DNA from: Erythrocercus mccallii
Lineage: Eukaryota > Chordata > Aves > Passeriformes > Dicruridae
Direction: 5' to 3'
DNA length: 64,000 bases
Assembly: GCA_013397435.1 (NCBI GenBank)
Contig: VZRG01000158.1
Location: 357,522-421,521 of the forward strand
Shown: piece after piece, positions 12,016-21,450 of the stretch
Numbering within the stretch: position 1 is the first letter of the stretch
How the letters are laid out: each line of letters begins with the position of its first letter
Notes under the pieces: model-generated
Seen by the model: only the letters and a program-made list of their open reading frames with translations
Told to the model about the DNA's origin: nothing
The model's database searches: none
Made by a program: the position numbers and the translations under genes

Positions 12016-13825
12016 GATATTCCTCTTCATCCCAGAGCTGTTCAGATTTCCATAACTTGTGCTGTTATTTATGGCAGCCTGTGGTCATAGAAATGCATCA
12101 CCACTAAGGAAGACATAACCCAATCTGCAATTTCAGTGACTCACATTACTGGTGTTTTTAATATAGGTGCCCTCTGTTGAATTTTCTGTCCTCTCTTAAG
12201 CAGAAATTGCTTCCTTTCTCTAACAGCTGATCAAGCTCTCTTTTTAATTGCTCACTTTTTGCAGTATGAACATCCATCAGGTTTACCCTTGAAGAGTATG
12301 ATCACTCTTCCAGAGAAAGTTCCTCACTGAATTGTTATTAAACAATCAACATTTCTAGTTGAATGTAAGGCAATCTGGTTTTCTCTTCCCTCCTGGTCAC
12401 AAATCAACCCATTGTTTCTTTTGTTTCATCTCTCCCCAGACCTCTTAAAATTCATCTTTTCCCTTGTGGCAGGCCAAAACAAAGATTTCAGCAACGGGCA
12501 GTCCAATCAGTCAATGCTTTGGATGTTGCACAGCATTAAAGCCAGTATCTCCAGACTGGTTTCCTTCTCCTCTACCAAGTCTCCCAGCTTCCAACTCAAG
12601 AAACAGAGATTGCTTTTATCCTTTGGCAGAAATAAAGCAGAGTGTAGCCAGGGCAGGTAACTGCAGTAACTCACTAGGCATCTGTGCGCTTAATAAAACA
12701 TAGTGTTCTCCTGGCACAGAAGGGAGCCAAATGCCCTCAGCTGCCATTTCACTAAAGTGAGCCCTGCAAACCACAGGGATTTAGAGTTCTTACATCCAAT
12801 GCTTTTTGCAGTTCTTCATGCTCGCACACTAAAAGGGTGCTCATTGATTTAATAAAGCCAAGGTCTAGAGAGATCTATAAATACAAGTGTTTTACCCTCA
12901 TGCATTATTGCCCTGATGCCCAAGACTGAACTTCTGCTCTTTCACAGATAAATTGCTTCCTTGCTGGTTAACACCAGCTTCCATTAGCAAAAGTGGTGGC
13001 AGGGAAGGTGATCCACGATAAAACACAGCTTTGTCTCTCTTTTTGTTTTCCCTTTGATTTCTTTACTTGCCACATCCCATGCTCCTCTTTTTCCCATCCG
13101 ACTCTGCTCAGAAGAAATCAGTAACATATTCTTTAACAATATTACCTAAAAAGTTATCTATGAGTCTCACTTAAAATCTACTGAACTCAGTGCAGTGACA
13201 GGTATCAACCTCAAGGGGTTCAAGATGATCTTGGTCCTACAGTTGCCAAAATCACCTTCCAAAAGGCAGTCTGAAACAATTCTTTACATCTTTTATAGAC
13301 TTAAAATAATAGCAATAATATTAGGGAGAGAGGGTGTGTTGATATTTCAGTCTTAAAGTAGAATACATTCCATACTTTCAACTACTCTCTGAATTCCAAA
13401 ATGTTAAACATAGGGCCTTCTAGCCTATACTTTTCTTTGCATTCAACAGCAAATTAAGGTTTACGGCTTTTATTTAAAAATATCATAGAAGTTTTATTTA
13501 GAACGACTGTTTTACAATAACTCCTAAGCCTTGGCTTGTCCAACGGAACTGCTCCCAAAAATGCTAAACTCTGAAACAGAACAAGGAAGCAGAATGTTTC
13601 TCCCCAAAATGCGTAGCAGCTAGCAACACCATTAACCACTGAACTCCCAGCACAGCAGGCAAAGCACTGTGACAAAAGCATCACTTGTGCTTTCACTGTC
13701 ATGCAATTACAGCACATACAGTCATGGTGCTGCCTTCACCTTGCACCCTTCTGGAGTTCCTCATCCACCAGAATTGTGACAGGGAGCACATGGGAGCTCC
13801 AAGCAGCAGCATTTCCAAATCTTAC
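12016..13825. other. Non-coding stretch, no gene seen
   Basis: AT-rich sequence with short chance-like frames. The part next to the CR1 fragment (to about 12260) may be degraded repeat. No RNA gene or regulatory motif was recognised. Confidence 0.5.
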
Positions 13826-13925
13826 CTTTCCTTCTTTTTGCTGAGCTACAAGCAAAGACTTCTGGGTGCAACTCTGTTAAAGTTCTCCCCACAAATTCAC
13901 ATGCTAAACATGGTTTCACACTGCC
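13826..13925 (-). other. Exon-like segment of 100 bases (candidate)
   Basis: On the minus strand the acceptor GATTTTATTTCAG leads into 100 bases that end at the donor GGAAAG|GTAAGA. Only the phase-0 frame is open. It begins GSVKPCLACEFVGRT and ends in a basic stretch (AKRRK), leaving one base. Entry from the phase-1 exon at 15055-15169 would meet a stop after nine codons, so it cannot simply follow that exon as coding sequence. It may be an exon of a non-coding or alternative transcript, a poison exon, or a chance pattern. Both borders are better than average for this window. Confidence 0.25.
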
Positions 13926-14979
13926 CTGAAATAAAATCATGTACAACTTTGTGCCCGGGCTTTAAAGTCAAATAAATCATTGCCAGATCACGTATTGGGT
14001 TACTTTCCATTAGCTCAGCTCCGAGATAACCTTGTGTTACATGAAGGCAACAGAGTCATTCAAGATTTGATTATGTGAAACATTCCCTGCTCTATGCAGT
14101 CACATTTAGTACATGTCTGAATGTTCTTACTAGCTGAAATACACACTTACCAGGCAAATACACATTATACAAGGGTTGTCTGTGATAAAAGGTATCTGCA
14201 GAATTTCCCCTTCATTTTCACATTTTGCAACCGATCCTGAAATAGAAATTAAAATTTTAAAATACTAGCATATTTTATTTTACCCTTGTTTTGGAAACTG
14301 TCCTCGTCACACCCATGTTTAACCCTTGCTCCATTCCTAGCCCTAGATTTTAAACCCTGCCTTCATTTGTCCAATTTAATCAGGCAAGGATGTTCAGAGT
14401 TTCTGCAAGATTCTAAAGAGAATGGGGAAATGAGTGGCCTTTTATTGCCGCACAAACCTAGACTTTCTTTGTGCCCCAGTTATAGCAAAGGAGGACGCTT
14501 TTTCTTCTCTCAGATGACGTGTGGAGAATAACGAGTGCTCCATGCAAAGCAGGATACGTCTATAATGATAGATCCAGAGCTCACTGAAATCAGCAGAAAG
14601 CTGTCCATTGCATTCTGAGGACTTCGACCAGCGCAAGCCCTAAACCAAGCATCCTTTTAATGCACGGCAATGACTTGGCAAATGAGTCAAAATTAGCAGG
14701 CTGACCGTCAAACGGAATCAAATTAGGAACCCCTTTAAGGCCCTAATGCTGATTAGCCGGTATTCCGTCATGCTGGCATCACTCCTCAAAGGCTAACGGC
14801 TCCTCACTTGCGGTAGAATTTGATTCTGCGTTTCCCTCCATGCCCCAGATCTCAGGAAAATAAAACCCTCGAGGGGAAACAGGGAAAACGGCGAGGGGAG
14901 AAAAAAGGAACAAGAAAACTTTTCTGGGAGCGGGGAGAGAGGCACGGCTACTGTGCTCACCTGCCCCAAACCACGCGGT
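13926..14979. other. Promoter-proximal flank, non-coding
   Basis: Between the exon-like segment and the CpG island. Just before the island (14660-14830) the sequence contains a perfect AP-1 site TGAGTCA (14683-14689) and an inverted homeodomain core pair, TAATGCTGATTA (14744-14755). No coding segment is supported. Confidence 0.4.
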
Positions 14980-15054
14980 TACACCTCGGGCCGCCCTTCC
15001 CGCGCAATGCCACCCGGCGCAGGTGGGCCCCGCGCAGCCCGCGCCCCGCCGTAC

Positions 15055-15169
15055 CTGTGAGCAGGGAGGAGGCCGGCGCCCCGGGCAGGCACAGGACGCC
15101 CAGCAGGACGGCGGCGGAGGCCGGGAAAAGGCGCGGGGCCGCCGACCGGCCCCCGCCGAGCCGCGGCAT
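15055..15169 (-). CDS. First coding exon of an unidentified secreted or membrane protein (signal peptide)
   Basis: The ATG at 15169 (minus strand) has A at -3. It opens a 38-codon segment plus one base that ends at a consensus-like donor CACAG|GTACGG. The peptide is a textbook signal peptide: a basic start with Arg at 3, 8 and 13, a hydrophobic core at about 14-28 (LFPASAAVLLGVLCL), and a polar end with A-P-A at 31-33 that fits the signal-peptidase -3/-1 rule, so cleavage after residue 33 is likely, before SSLLT. A phase-1 intron directly after a signal peptide is common in genes for extracellular modular proteins. The exon sits inside a CpG island, as expected for a promoter-proximal exon. 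I do not recognise the gene. Downstream exons would be at lower coordinates, and only weak candidates (2466-2513, 4272-4357) are in phase. The frame continues open past the donor into intron-like GC-rich sequence, so an unspliced reading of up to 78 codons is possible but less likely. Confidence 0.62.
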
Positions 15170-15697
15170 CGTCCCGGGGGTGCCGCTGCCCACCCGCCGG
15201 CTGCGGGGCAGCGTCTGGGACGCGCCGTCGGGTGGCGGAGCCCGCCCACCCCCGGCGCGCCCGCCCGATCACCGACCCCCGGCGCCGGGCAGCGGCGGGG
15301 GGGTGGGGAGCAGGACGGGAGACCGCGGCCCGCCGGGGAGTCCCACCCCACGGCGGCACCGGGGGAGGGGACTGTGGGTGCGGGGAAAGCAGCTGTCAGC
15401 GCCTGCCCCTCGGCCCCGCACCCCCGCTTTCCATCACCCCCCTCCCTTGCCCGCATCCCTTCTTATACCTTCCTCTCCCCATAGTCCCTCCTCCGGCACC
15501 CCCCGGCCCCCATGCCTCCCTCCCCCCCGGCGCACACACGCACAGACAAGCTGCCAGCCCCAGACCCCGTTTCCCTGCCGGGAGATGCCCGGCCACTCCC
15601 TCCCTGGCCCCGCCGAGCACCTCCCGGCCCGGCAGCGGCGTCGGGGGGCTGCGCCCGCGGCCGCTCGGCGGGAGGGGCGGGGGAAAGGGAGAGGATC

Positions 15698-15731
15698 GAG
15701 AAGAGGAGGAAAGAAGAAGAGGAGGAAAAGG
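15698..15731 (+). repeat. Polypurine (GGA/GAA) tract
   Basis: 34 uninterrupted purines, extending with a few interruptions from about 15678 to 15765. It is simple sequence within the CpG island and probably lies in the 5' flank of the minus-strand gene. It gives a false Glu/Lys/Arg-rich reading frame. Confidence 0.8.
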
Positions 15732-15911
15732 TAGAAGAGGAGTAGCAGGGGAGGAAACGCGGGTCTTCGGGAAGGGCCGGGGTACCTGGGCAGAGCGCGG
15801 CGGCGCCGGCTGCCTCCGGCGGGCTCGTCCCCGGCTTGTGTCAGTGCCCTTCGTGCTGCGGGCAGGTTTTGCCAGCCGCCAGCGAGCGGCGAGAGGGAAG
15901 GAGGGAAAGAA

Positions 15912-15930
15912 GGGAGGGAGGGAGCGAGGG
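15912..15930 (+). other. G-quadruplex motif in the CpG island
   Basis: GGGAGGGAGGGAGCGAGGG has four runs of three G with loops of 1, 1 and 5 bases, meeting the usual G3N1-7 rule. It lies in a purine-rich patch upstream of the signal-peptide exon. Whether it folds is unknown. Confidence 0.6.
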
Positions 15931-17835
15931 TTCGGAGGCTGTCCGCCGGGAACTCCGCGGAGGGGCTCCGCTTCCCGGCTGCTCGCCCGGCCGGGGCCAC
16001 CGAGCTCCCCTCGCCTCCCTCTCCCGCCGCAGCCGCAGCCGGAGCCGGCCGCTCCCCGGGGCCGCTGCCCCCGAAGGGGCTCCCTGCGGCCCTCCCCGCC
16101 CGGCTCCGGGGCTGCCTCTCCCCCTCCGGGGCTCGGCACGGTCTGGGCTTGGCCGAGGCGCAGGGAAGCAGCCGGGGGCAGCTCCCGGGGCCGCGCTGTC
16201 CCTCCCCGAGCCCGGCCCGCCGAGCGGGTCCTCTCGGCCCGTCGCTCCCCGGTGTAGCCTTTGCAGCTCCTCCTCAACGCTTGGCATTTGCAGGTCCACC
16301 CTTTGCTATCCCAGGTGTAAACACAGTCAATGCTAGCGATAGACATCGCCGACACCCAGCTCACAAGTAGGCGCGGGGTCTGGACGGGATGACGCGCGTG
16401 GCGTTTGGCAGGATACCCTCCTGTGACAGATCTTCCCGAGCCTGTTTTACAAATCGATTTCTTTCAAACTGCGATGTTTCACTGGGGGAAACGACCACTC
16501 TGAAATAAACTGGTCTGACAACAAGCTGGAAAATGCTTTCATATTTCTACACGGTCTTATTTTATTTCTTTAGGGGGGCTGCGTGTGAGCTGCAATTTCC
16601 AAAATGCTTACAAGTGGTGGCAAATCAGGTGCATGGCAGGCTGGTGTATACAGAACTGCTTCAAATACATTTTACTTCCCAGTAAGATGCAAGACAATTT
16701 GATTAGCAAGTTCATTTTGAGAGTAAAACCCAAAGGCCAAGATCTTTGAAAGTCTACACCTCTGTCCTAAAAAGCAAGATACGTATACACCTCACATCCA
16801 ATGCAACTTATCACCTACCTTTAGAGTAGAAAGCAGAAGTCCTAAAACAGCTGAAATTGCACCTATGGTAGGGACTACAGAAAACTGATATGGATCACCT
16901 TCTGGACATCACTATCAAAATCCCTTTCCCTGAGGAAAGGAAACCTACTTTTACTTCCAGCTTCAGTCTGTACGAGTTGAAGCTGCATAGGAACATAGAA
17001 TAATTTAGATGCCATTATAAGGGTTTTATACTCCCTAAAAATACAAGCGTCGTCCTAAACTTTCTCTGTGCTGTGTAGAATACACAATAAACTCAGTACG
17101 TGAATACAATGCATGTAACCTGGAAATATTTTCTTTTTCTTTCTGGCAAGTGTCATTTTTACATTTCCATGCATTTTATACAAAGATAAGCCTGTAGAGG
17201 TACATTTTATTATGCAGTACTCCAGAATAGATTTTCACACATCCAGATGTTTTTTCCATTGGAAAAATGTACTGAATCTTCTGGTAATCTGGCTTTTTCT
17301 TAATTCTCTATCTGTAATCAGTGGTTATGTTTCCCTTTTCTAATTACAGTGCAACCACAGCCTTTCTAAAGCAACAGCCATAGGAAAAATAAATCTACCC
17401 TAATAATTTCTTAAGTGACAACTACCACAAGAGAGTACTTATATTATCGAATACATCGAATCTTCTCTTTATGCTGGTCTAAAATTCATTAAATATTAAC
17501 ATCACCCGGTGTGAGAAACATACAAATCACAATGAGGGCATCAAATAACAATCCAGGCATCCAAGTAACAGCAGGGAACATGCTAAAATAGGAAAATGCA
17601 AAGAGGAAAGTTCTTTACAAAATGAAGACAAGGGGTGACAACAACTGGGCATCACACTCAATCCCTACTATAATTCATTCACTTAAGACATGTACTTCAT
17701 GAAATCATACTAAGGCAGGGCAGTCACAAAGCAAGATGTACAGATTTGTGATGTGATTGTCCTTTTCCCATGGAAAGAAACCATTGTGATCATCACTAAA
17801 GCACCTTCAACACACTGATTAGGCCCGAAACTTAC

Positions 17836-17898
17836 CTCTGAACATGTACAGCATGAAAACATTGTCCACGGGGTGAGCTCACTCCATCTGTGCATCTT
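17836..17898 (-). other. Exon-like segment of 63 bases (candidate)
   Basis: On the minus strand the segment lies between an acceptor (CACTGCTGCCGCCGCAG) and a near-perfect donor (CAGAG|GTAAGT). It is exactly 21 codons and is open in phase 0 (KMHRWSELTPWTMFSCCTCS and E). It lies between the second CpG island (21.2 kb) and the signal-peptide exon (15.1 kb), with the same orientation as the latter. It could therefore be an upstream untranslated or alternative exon, or belong to a non-coding RNA. The pyrimidine tract is weak and no homology is recognised. Confidence 0.22.
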
Positions 17899-20796
17899 CT
17901 GCGGCGGCAGCAGTGCTCAGGTGAGGAATTTGCCCATCTTCCTTGCTGGAAGCCGCTCCTGAAAAGAGCCTTTAGGTCTCCCTGTACAATGCCTACTCCA
18001 CACTTCACTGCCTATTGCTATCCAGTGGAAGAGCCTGCTGAGGACTGGTGCTGCCTCTGAATCTCCTTGGTTCCCTATCTCCTCTGTCATCGGGAAAGAG
18101 GGGAGATGAGAGACACGCTCATCCTTAGCAGCAACATTTGTTGCTTCCTTGATATTGATAATGATGACATATCACAGAGGAAGATCACTCGTTTAAATCT
18201 CTCATGAAGTAAAACCCAGCCTGGGAGGGAAATATGCCATCTTAATCCTCCCCCACCTTAGTTGCACCCACTCAGTGCTACAGGTTTGTCTTGGCTTTTT
18301 ATCTCTCCCTTACCCACTCTCCCAAGTCTGCCTTATCAGGGATCAGCATCCTTTTGTTGTAATGTTGTGTTAAGTTTCAAGGTAGGTTGGATATTTTTTC
18401 CTTCCTTTTGTATCCCTGTTTGAAGAGGTACTTATTTTTCCAAGCAAAATTCAAAGCTGTAGTCATTTTAGCAAAATCAGAGGGTCACACTGAAAAACAG
18501 TGTCCTGCTATCAGATACATACAGAGATTTTGTGGTATGCCAGCAGTTAAAACAGAAGTCAGGTCATCAAACCATTTACCTCTTTTGTATAAGCATTACA
18601 TGGTATCAGTTGTTATTGAAAGGATACGTTCATTAGTTCTGTTTAGTGGTCAGCCTTGGCTCTTCCAGTTGATGGAGCAGTAGCTGTTCACAATTACCAT
18701 TTTGTGTGTAGCTCAGCTTCTTCTCCAGGGATGCTTTCCCAGTGGTCAGCCATAAAAGAATGTCATACATTACCTGGTCACCCAGCATCCACTCTAAAAG
18801 AAAAACAAAGCTTTATGGTTAACAACAGCAACAGTGAAGAAGACAGTGATCACATTTCTCTTCCTGATTTTTACTGGCAAGTTAAAATCGTTAGGAGGCC
18901 CATTCTTCATGGGCTAGGGAATTCTTCCAGAAGTGGCAGAAGGCAACAATGAGTCATTAGAATTAGCGTGTGGGGGGTTTTTTGTTTTGTTTTTCCTTTT
19001 GGGAAGTCACTTTTCTAGGCCTTGGGCATAGGTTGTCCTAGGGTTTCCCAACCGTGCAAGAAAGAGTGCAATAAACATGCTACATGTACATCAGCACTGC
19101 AAGTGTCCCTCCTTTTATTGCTTTTTTGTTGTTATACATTATTTCAACACAGTTTATTTATGAGACTCACAGCATAAAGAAAAAAAAATTACCCCGATGT
19201 ACACTGTATTGAAGGCTCTATAAATTGGCACAACTTGCTGTTTCCAGTTCTGGCTTGCTAAACAACTATGCATTTACAACGTACTGAAGGTGCTTTGCAT
19301 ATCTGATCAAGCTTATACATTTCTATTGTTATTAACAACTTGCAAAAGATAAGGAACTCTCGATCCAGTGACTTACACCATCAAAACAAAGGTCAGGGCG
19401 AACACATTTGCTGTAGTTGGAGGCGTGGGTCTGATAAGTTTCAGCCCTGAAAATTCTTGCAGAGAGACCTGTAATTTGGGAGAGTGTTTTACTATCATGG
19501 TGCATCGGCACACAGCAATTGAGAAGCTCAGTAGTAACTCATAGGATTGTGATGAAGACAAGGCATTTTCCTGCAGGAGAGCAGCTGGGAGTTTGTCGCT
19601 CATTCCTCAGTACTGAGTGGGCTGCAGCTTTTGAAATGCTTTTGCATGTTCATTCATTTCAGTGCTTAATCCTGTTTTAAAGTTAAGAGTATCTGCCAGT
19701 GTGGGCAAAGAGTATTTCTTGCACAGCCACTTCTCCTCTAGGAGATGATGTTAATAAACCTCCAGAGTGGCCTGATTATGTCAAAGTGGTGCTCCTGACA
19801 AAGCTCTTCTTCTGCAAAATATTCAGAAAACTTAAATGCATGCAAGCAAGGTCTGGAGACCACACCAAGAGGTTTTAAAACTGTAACAGGATTAAAAATC
19901 ACATATGGTCAAAGTCTTTAAATAAAAGCAAAGTACAAAAAGTATCTAAAATTTACAGTGAGTCTTACTTGCATAAATGTTTATAAATTTTATCAAACAA
20001 CTCATAATTTTGACAGTTTTCCATAAACCCTTGGAACATGCAAAGCATTTAATTTATTTGTGGCAAGATAAAGATAATGAGCAGCATTTTAAAAGTTTAT
20101 TAACATAGAATGGCCTGGCACAGTCATACTTACATACTTCTATTGTTTAAATTATATTTTCTAAGAACTCAAAAAACAAAACTTACAAAAGGGAGCTTCT
20201 GATTGCAAAAGCATTCAAAATTATCCTCATCATCTGTATTCATAAAAAAGCAAACCAACCAAACAGCATAAACCAAACTGGATACAAACGCCAGCCATAC
20301 CTCGAACTGAAAAATGCTTGTGTGCAGCAGAAAATATGGCTCCAATATGGACACAATAGACTGCTGTAATAGTCCATATCAAATATGCTAAAACAACAAC
20401 AAAAGAAGTGAATTACTGCAGAAATGCTGAGGCCATCCTAATGATGAAATTCCCAGCAGAAGCTGTTCCAGAGGCCACAGGCCAAGCAAACAGAGTAAAG
20501 CACTGTATGCTGGTACTCCTTTCTGTTATTTCACTGCTGTAAATAGCTTGCCTTCCAGAGATTATAAAAATTATTTTGTGTGAGTTATGTGGATTTCTGT
20601 TACATTTTTCCTTGAACATCTGCTGGGTCTGATAAAGGATAAGAGCTAATGAAATCACATGAAGAGTGGTGTACATGAAATACTGCTTTGTTTTCAATTT
20701 GTGAGACAAACCAAACCCTGCATTTTGCCTGCTTGTTCTACTACCTGATGAGTGCAACAAACAAGAACTACTCAAGAAACATTCTATAAAATGGAA

Positions 20797-20817
20797 GATT
20801 GATTGATTAATTGATTG
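20797..20817. repeat. Short (GATT)n run
   Basis: Tandem GATT units with one TTAA interruption. Simple sequence only. Confidence 0.7.
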
Positions 20818-21169
20818 TAGATGAGGATGGACCCTGTCTGTACTAGAGAGATTCTTTATCCCACCCTCTGCCCTGCAAAAGACAAAATATGCTTATTGTG
20901 ACAGAAGACTGTTCCTTCCAGCCAGGATGCAGTTGAGACGCAGCTGCCTCTACCCAGCACAGAAAGGCAAAGGCTTGCATTTTTGCTAAAAGACAAGTCT
21001 CCATGGCACACATGTTGTAAGATCATCACTTCACCTAATAAGCGTGTATCCCACGAGCTCATTCCTCTTGCTGCTGGTCTCCTTTCACAGCACAATTTCC
21101 CCCAGAACTGTTTTTATTTCTTTTGAACGACAACCAAACGCTTAAAAACTCGGAGGTGAGGTCTGAGGA

Positions 21170-21450
21170 ACGAAATACACCGAGTCGGAGCCTCCTCTCC
21201 TTCCCACGGGCGCCCTCATTCACCCGCCAGCCAGCGAGGCGGGCGCGGGTTCGTGCCCGGCGCCCGCGCTGCGAGCGCGGCGGGGCGGGCGCTGTGCGGC
21301 GCTGCTGCCGGCAGGTGGCGCAGTCGGGAGCGCCGAGCGCAGGGCGGGATGAGCCGCAGGCGCTTCCACGATTATCCCGAGGCACGGCTCCGCTTGGAGC
21401 GAGCCAGCCAATCCCTGCGTCACCAGGTCTTGCTCCCACGCCGGCGAAGA
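21170..21450. promoter_or_regulatory. Second CpG island, probable promoter
   Basis: A compact GC-rich, CpG-dense block in AT-rich surroundings. A CCAAT box at 21408-21412 (AGCCAATCC) lies four bases from TGCGTCA at 21416-21422, whose complement TGACGCA resembles an ATF/CREB site. This pairing is typical of TATA-less promoters. The CpG-rich part extends leftward from the CCAAT box, which would fit a minus-strand first exon with a possible donor TTAG|GTGAAG at 21034. A plus-strand start is not excluded (donor-like GGAG|GTGAGG at 21154, CACCAG|GTCTTG near 21427). The small frames here have no recognisable product. Confidence 0.65.
21308..21321 (+). promoter_or_regulatory. CTCF-core-like site
   Basis: CCGGCAGGTGGCGC matches the vertebrate CTCF core CCASYAGRKGGCRS at 13 of 14 positions (G instead of A at position 3). 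It lies in the middle of the second CpG island, a common setting for CTCF. Occupancy cannot be known from sequence. Confidence 0.5.

Larger units (their letters stand above)
14980..16410. promoter_or_regulatory. CpG island promoter region
   Basis: Very GC-rich sequence with dense CpG dinucleotides, abruptly different from the CpG-poor surroundings. It contains many GGGCGG/CCGCCC-type Sp1 boxes (for example around 15667-15685), and there is no obvious TATA box in the part I read. It surrounds the signal-peptide exon on the minus strand, so the island is most likely its promoter and 5' untranslated region. Transcription start sites cannot be placed from sequence alone. Divergent transcription to the right is possible, and several donor-like sites (such as CCCAG|GTGTAA near 16312) lie on the plus strand. 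The long frames of 150 to 340 codons that cross the island on both strands are a by-product of GC-rich sequence lacking stop codons. Confidence 0.85.
16411..21169. other. Non-coding stretch between the two CpG islands
   Basis: AT-rich sequence without a recognised gene or transposon, apart from one exon-like segment at 17836-17898 and a short GATT repeat at 20797-20817. Weak CR1-like words near 16990 were not enough for a call. Confidence 0.5.

Noticed and set aside
14779..16364. Long overlapping ORFs on both strands (up to 341 codons) in the CpG island
   Set aside because: GC-rich, CpG-dense sequence has few stop codons, so all frames stay open. The translations are low-complexity Pro/Arg/Gly/Ala with no domain. 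Only the short signal-peptide exon has a supporting gene structure.
16985..17060. CR1-like words (ACATAGAATAATTTAGATG)
   Set aside because: Too short and too diverged, with no continuing CR1 block after it.
20169..20354. Hydrophobic minus-strand ORF after a TTTTTCAG acceptor-like site
   Set aside because: Hydrophobicity comes from T-rich sequence. No donor or homology was seen, and it is not in phase with any supported exon.
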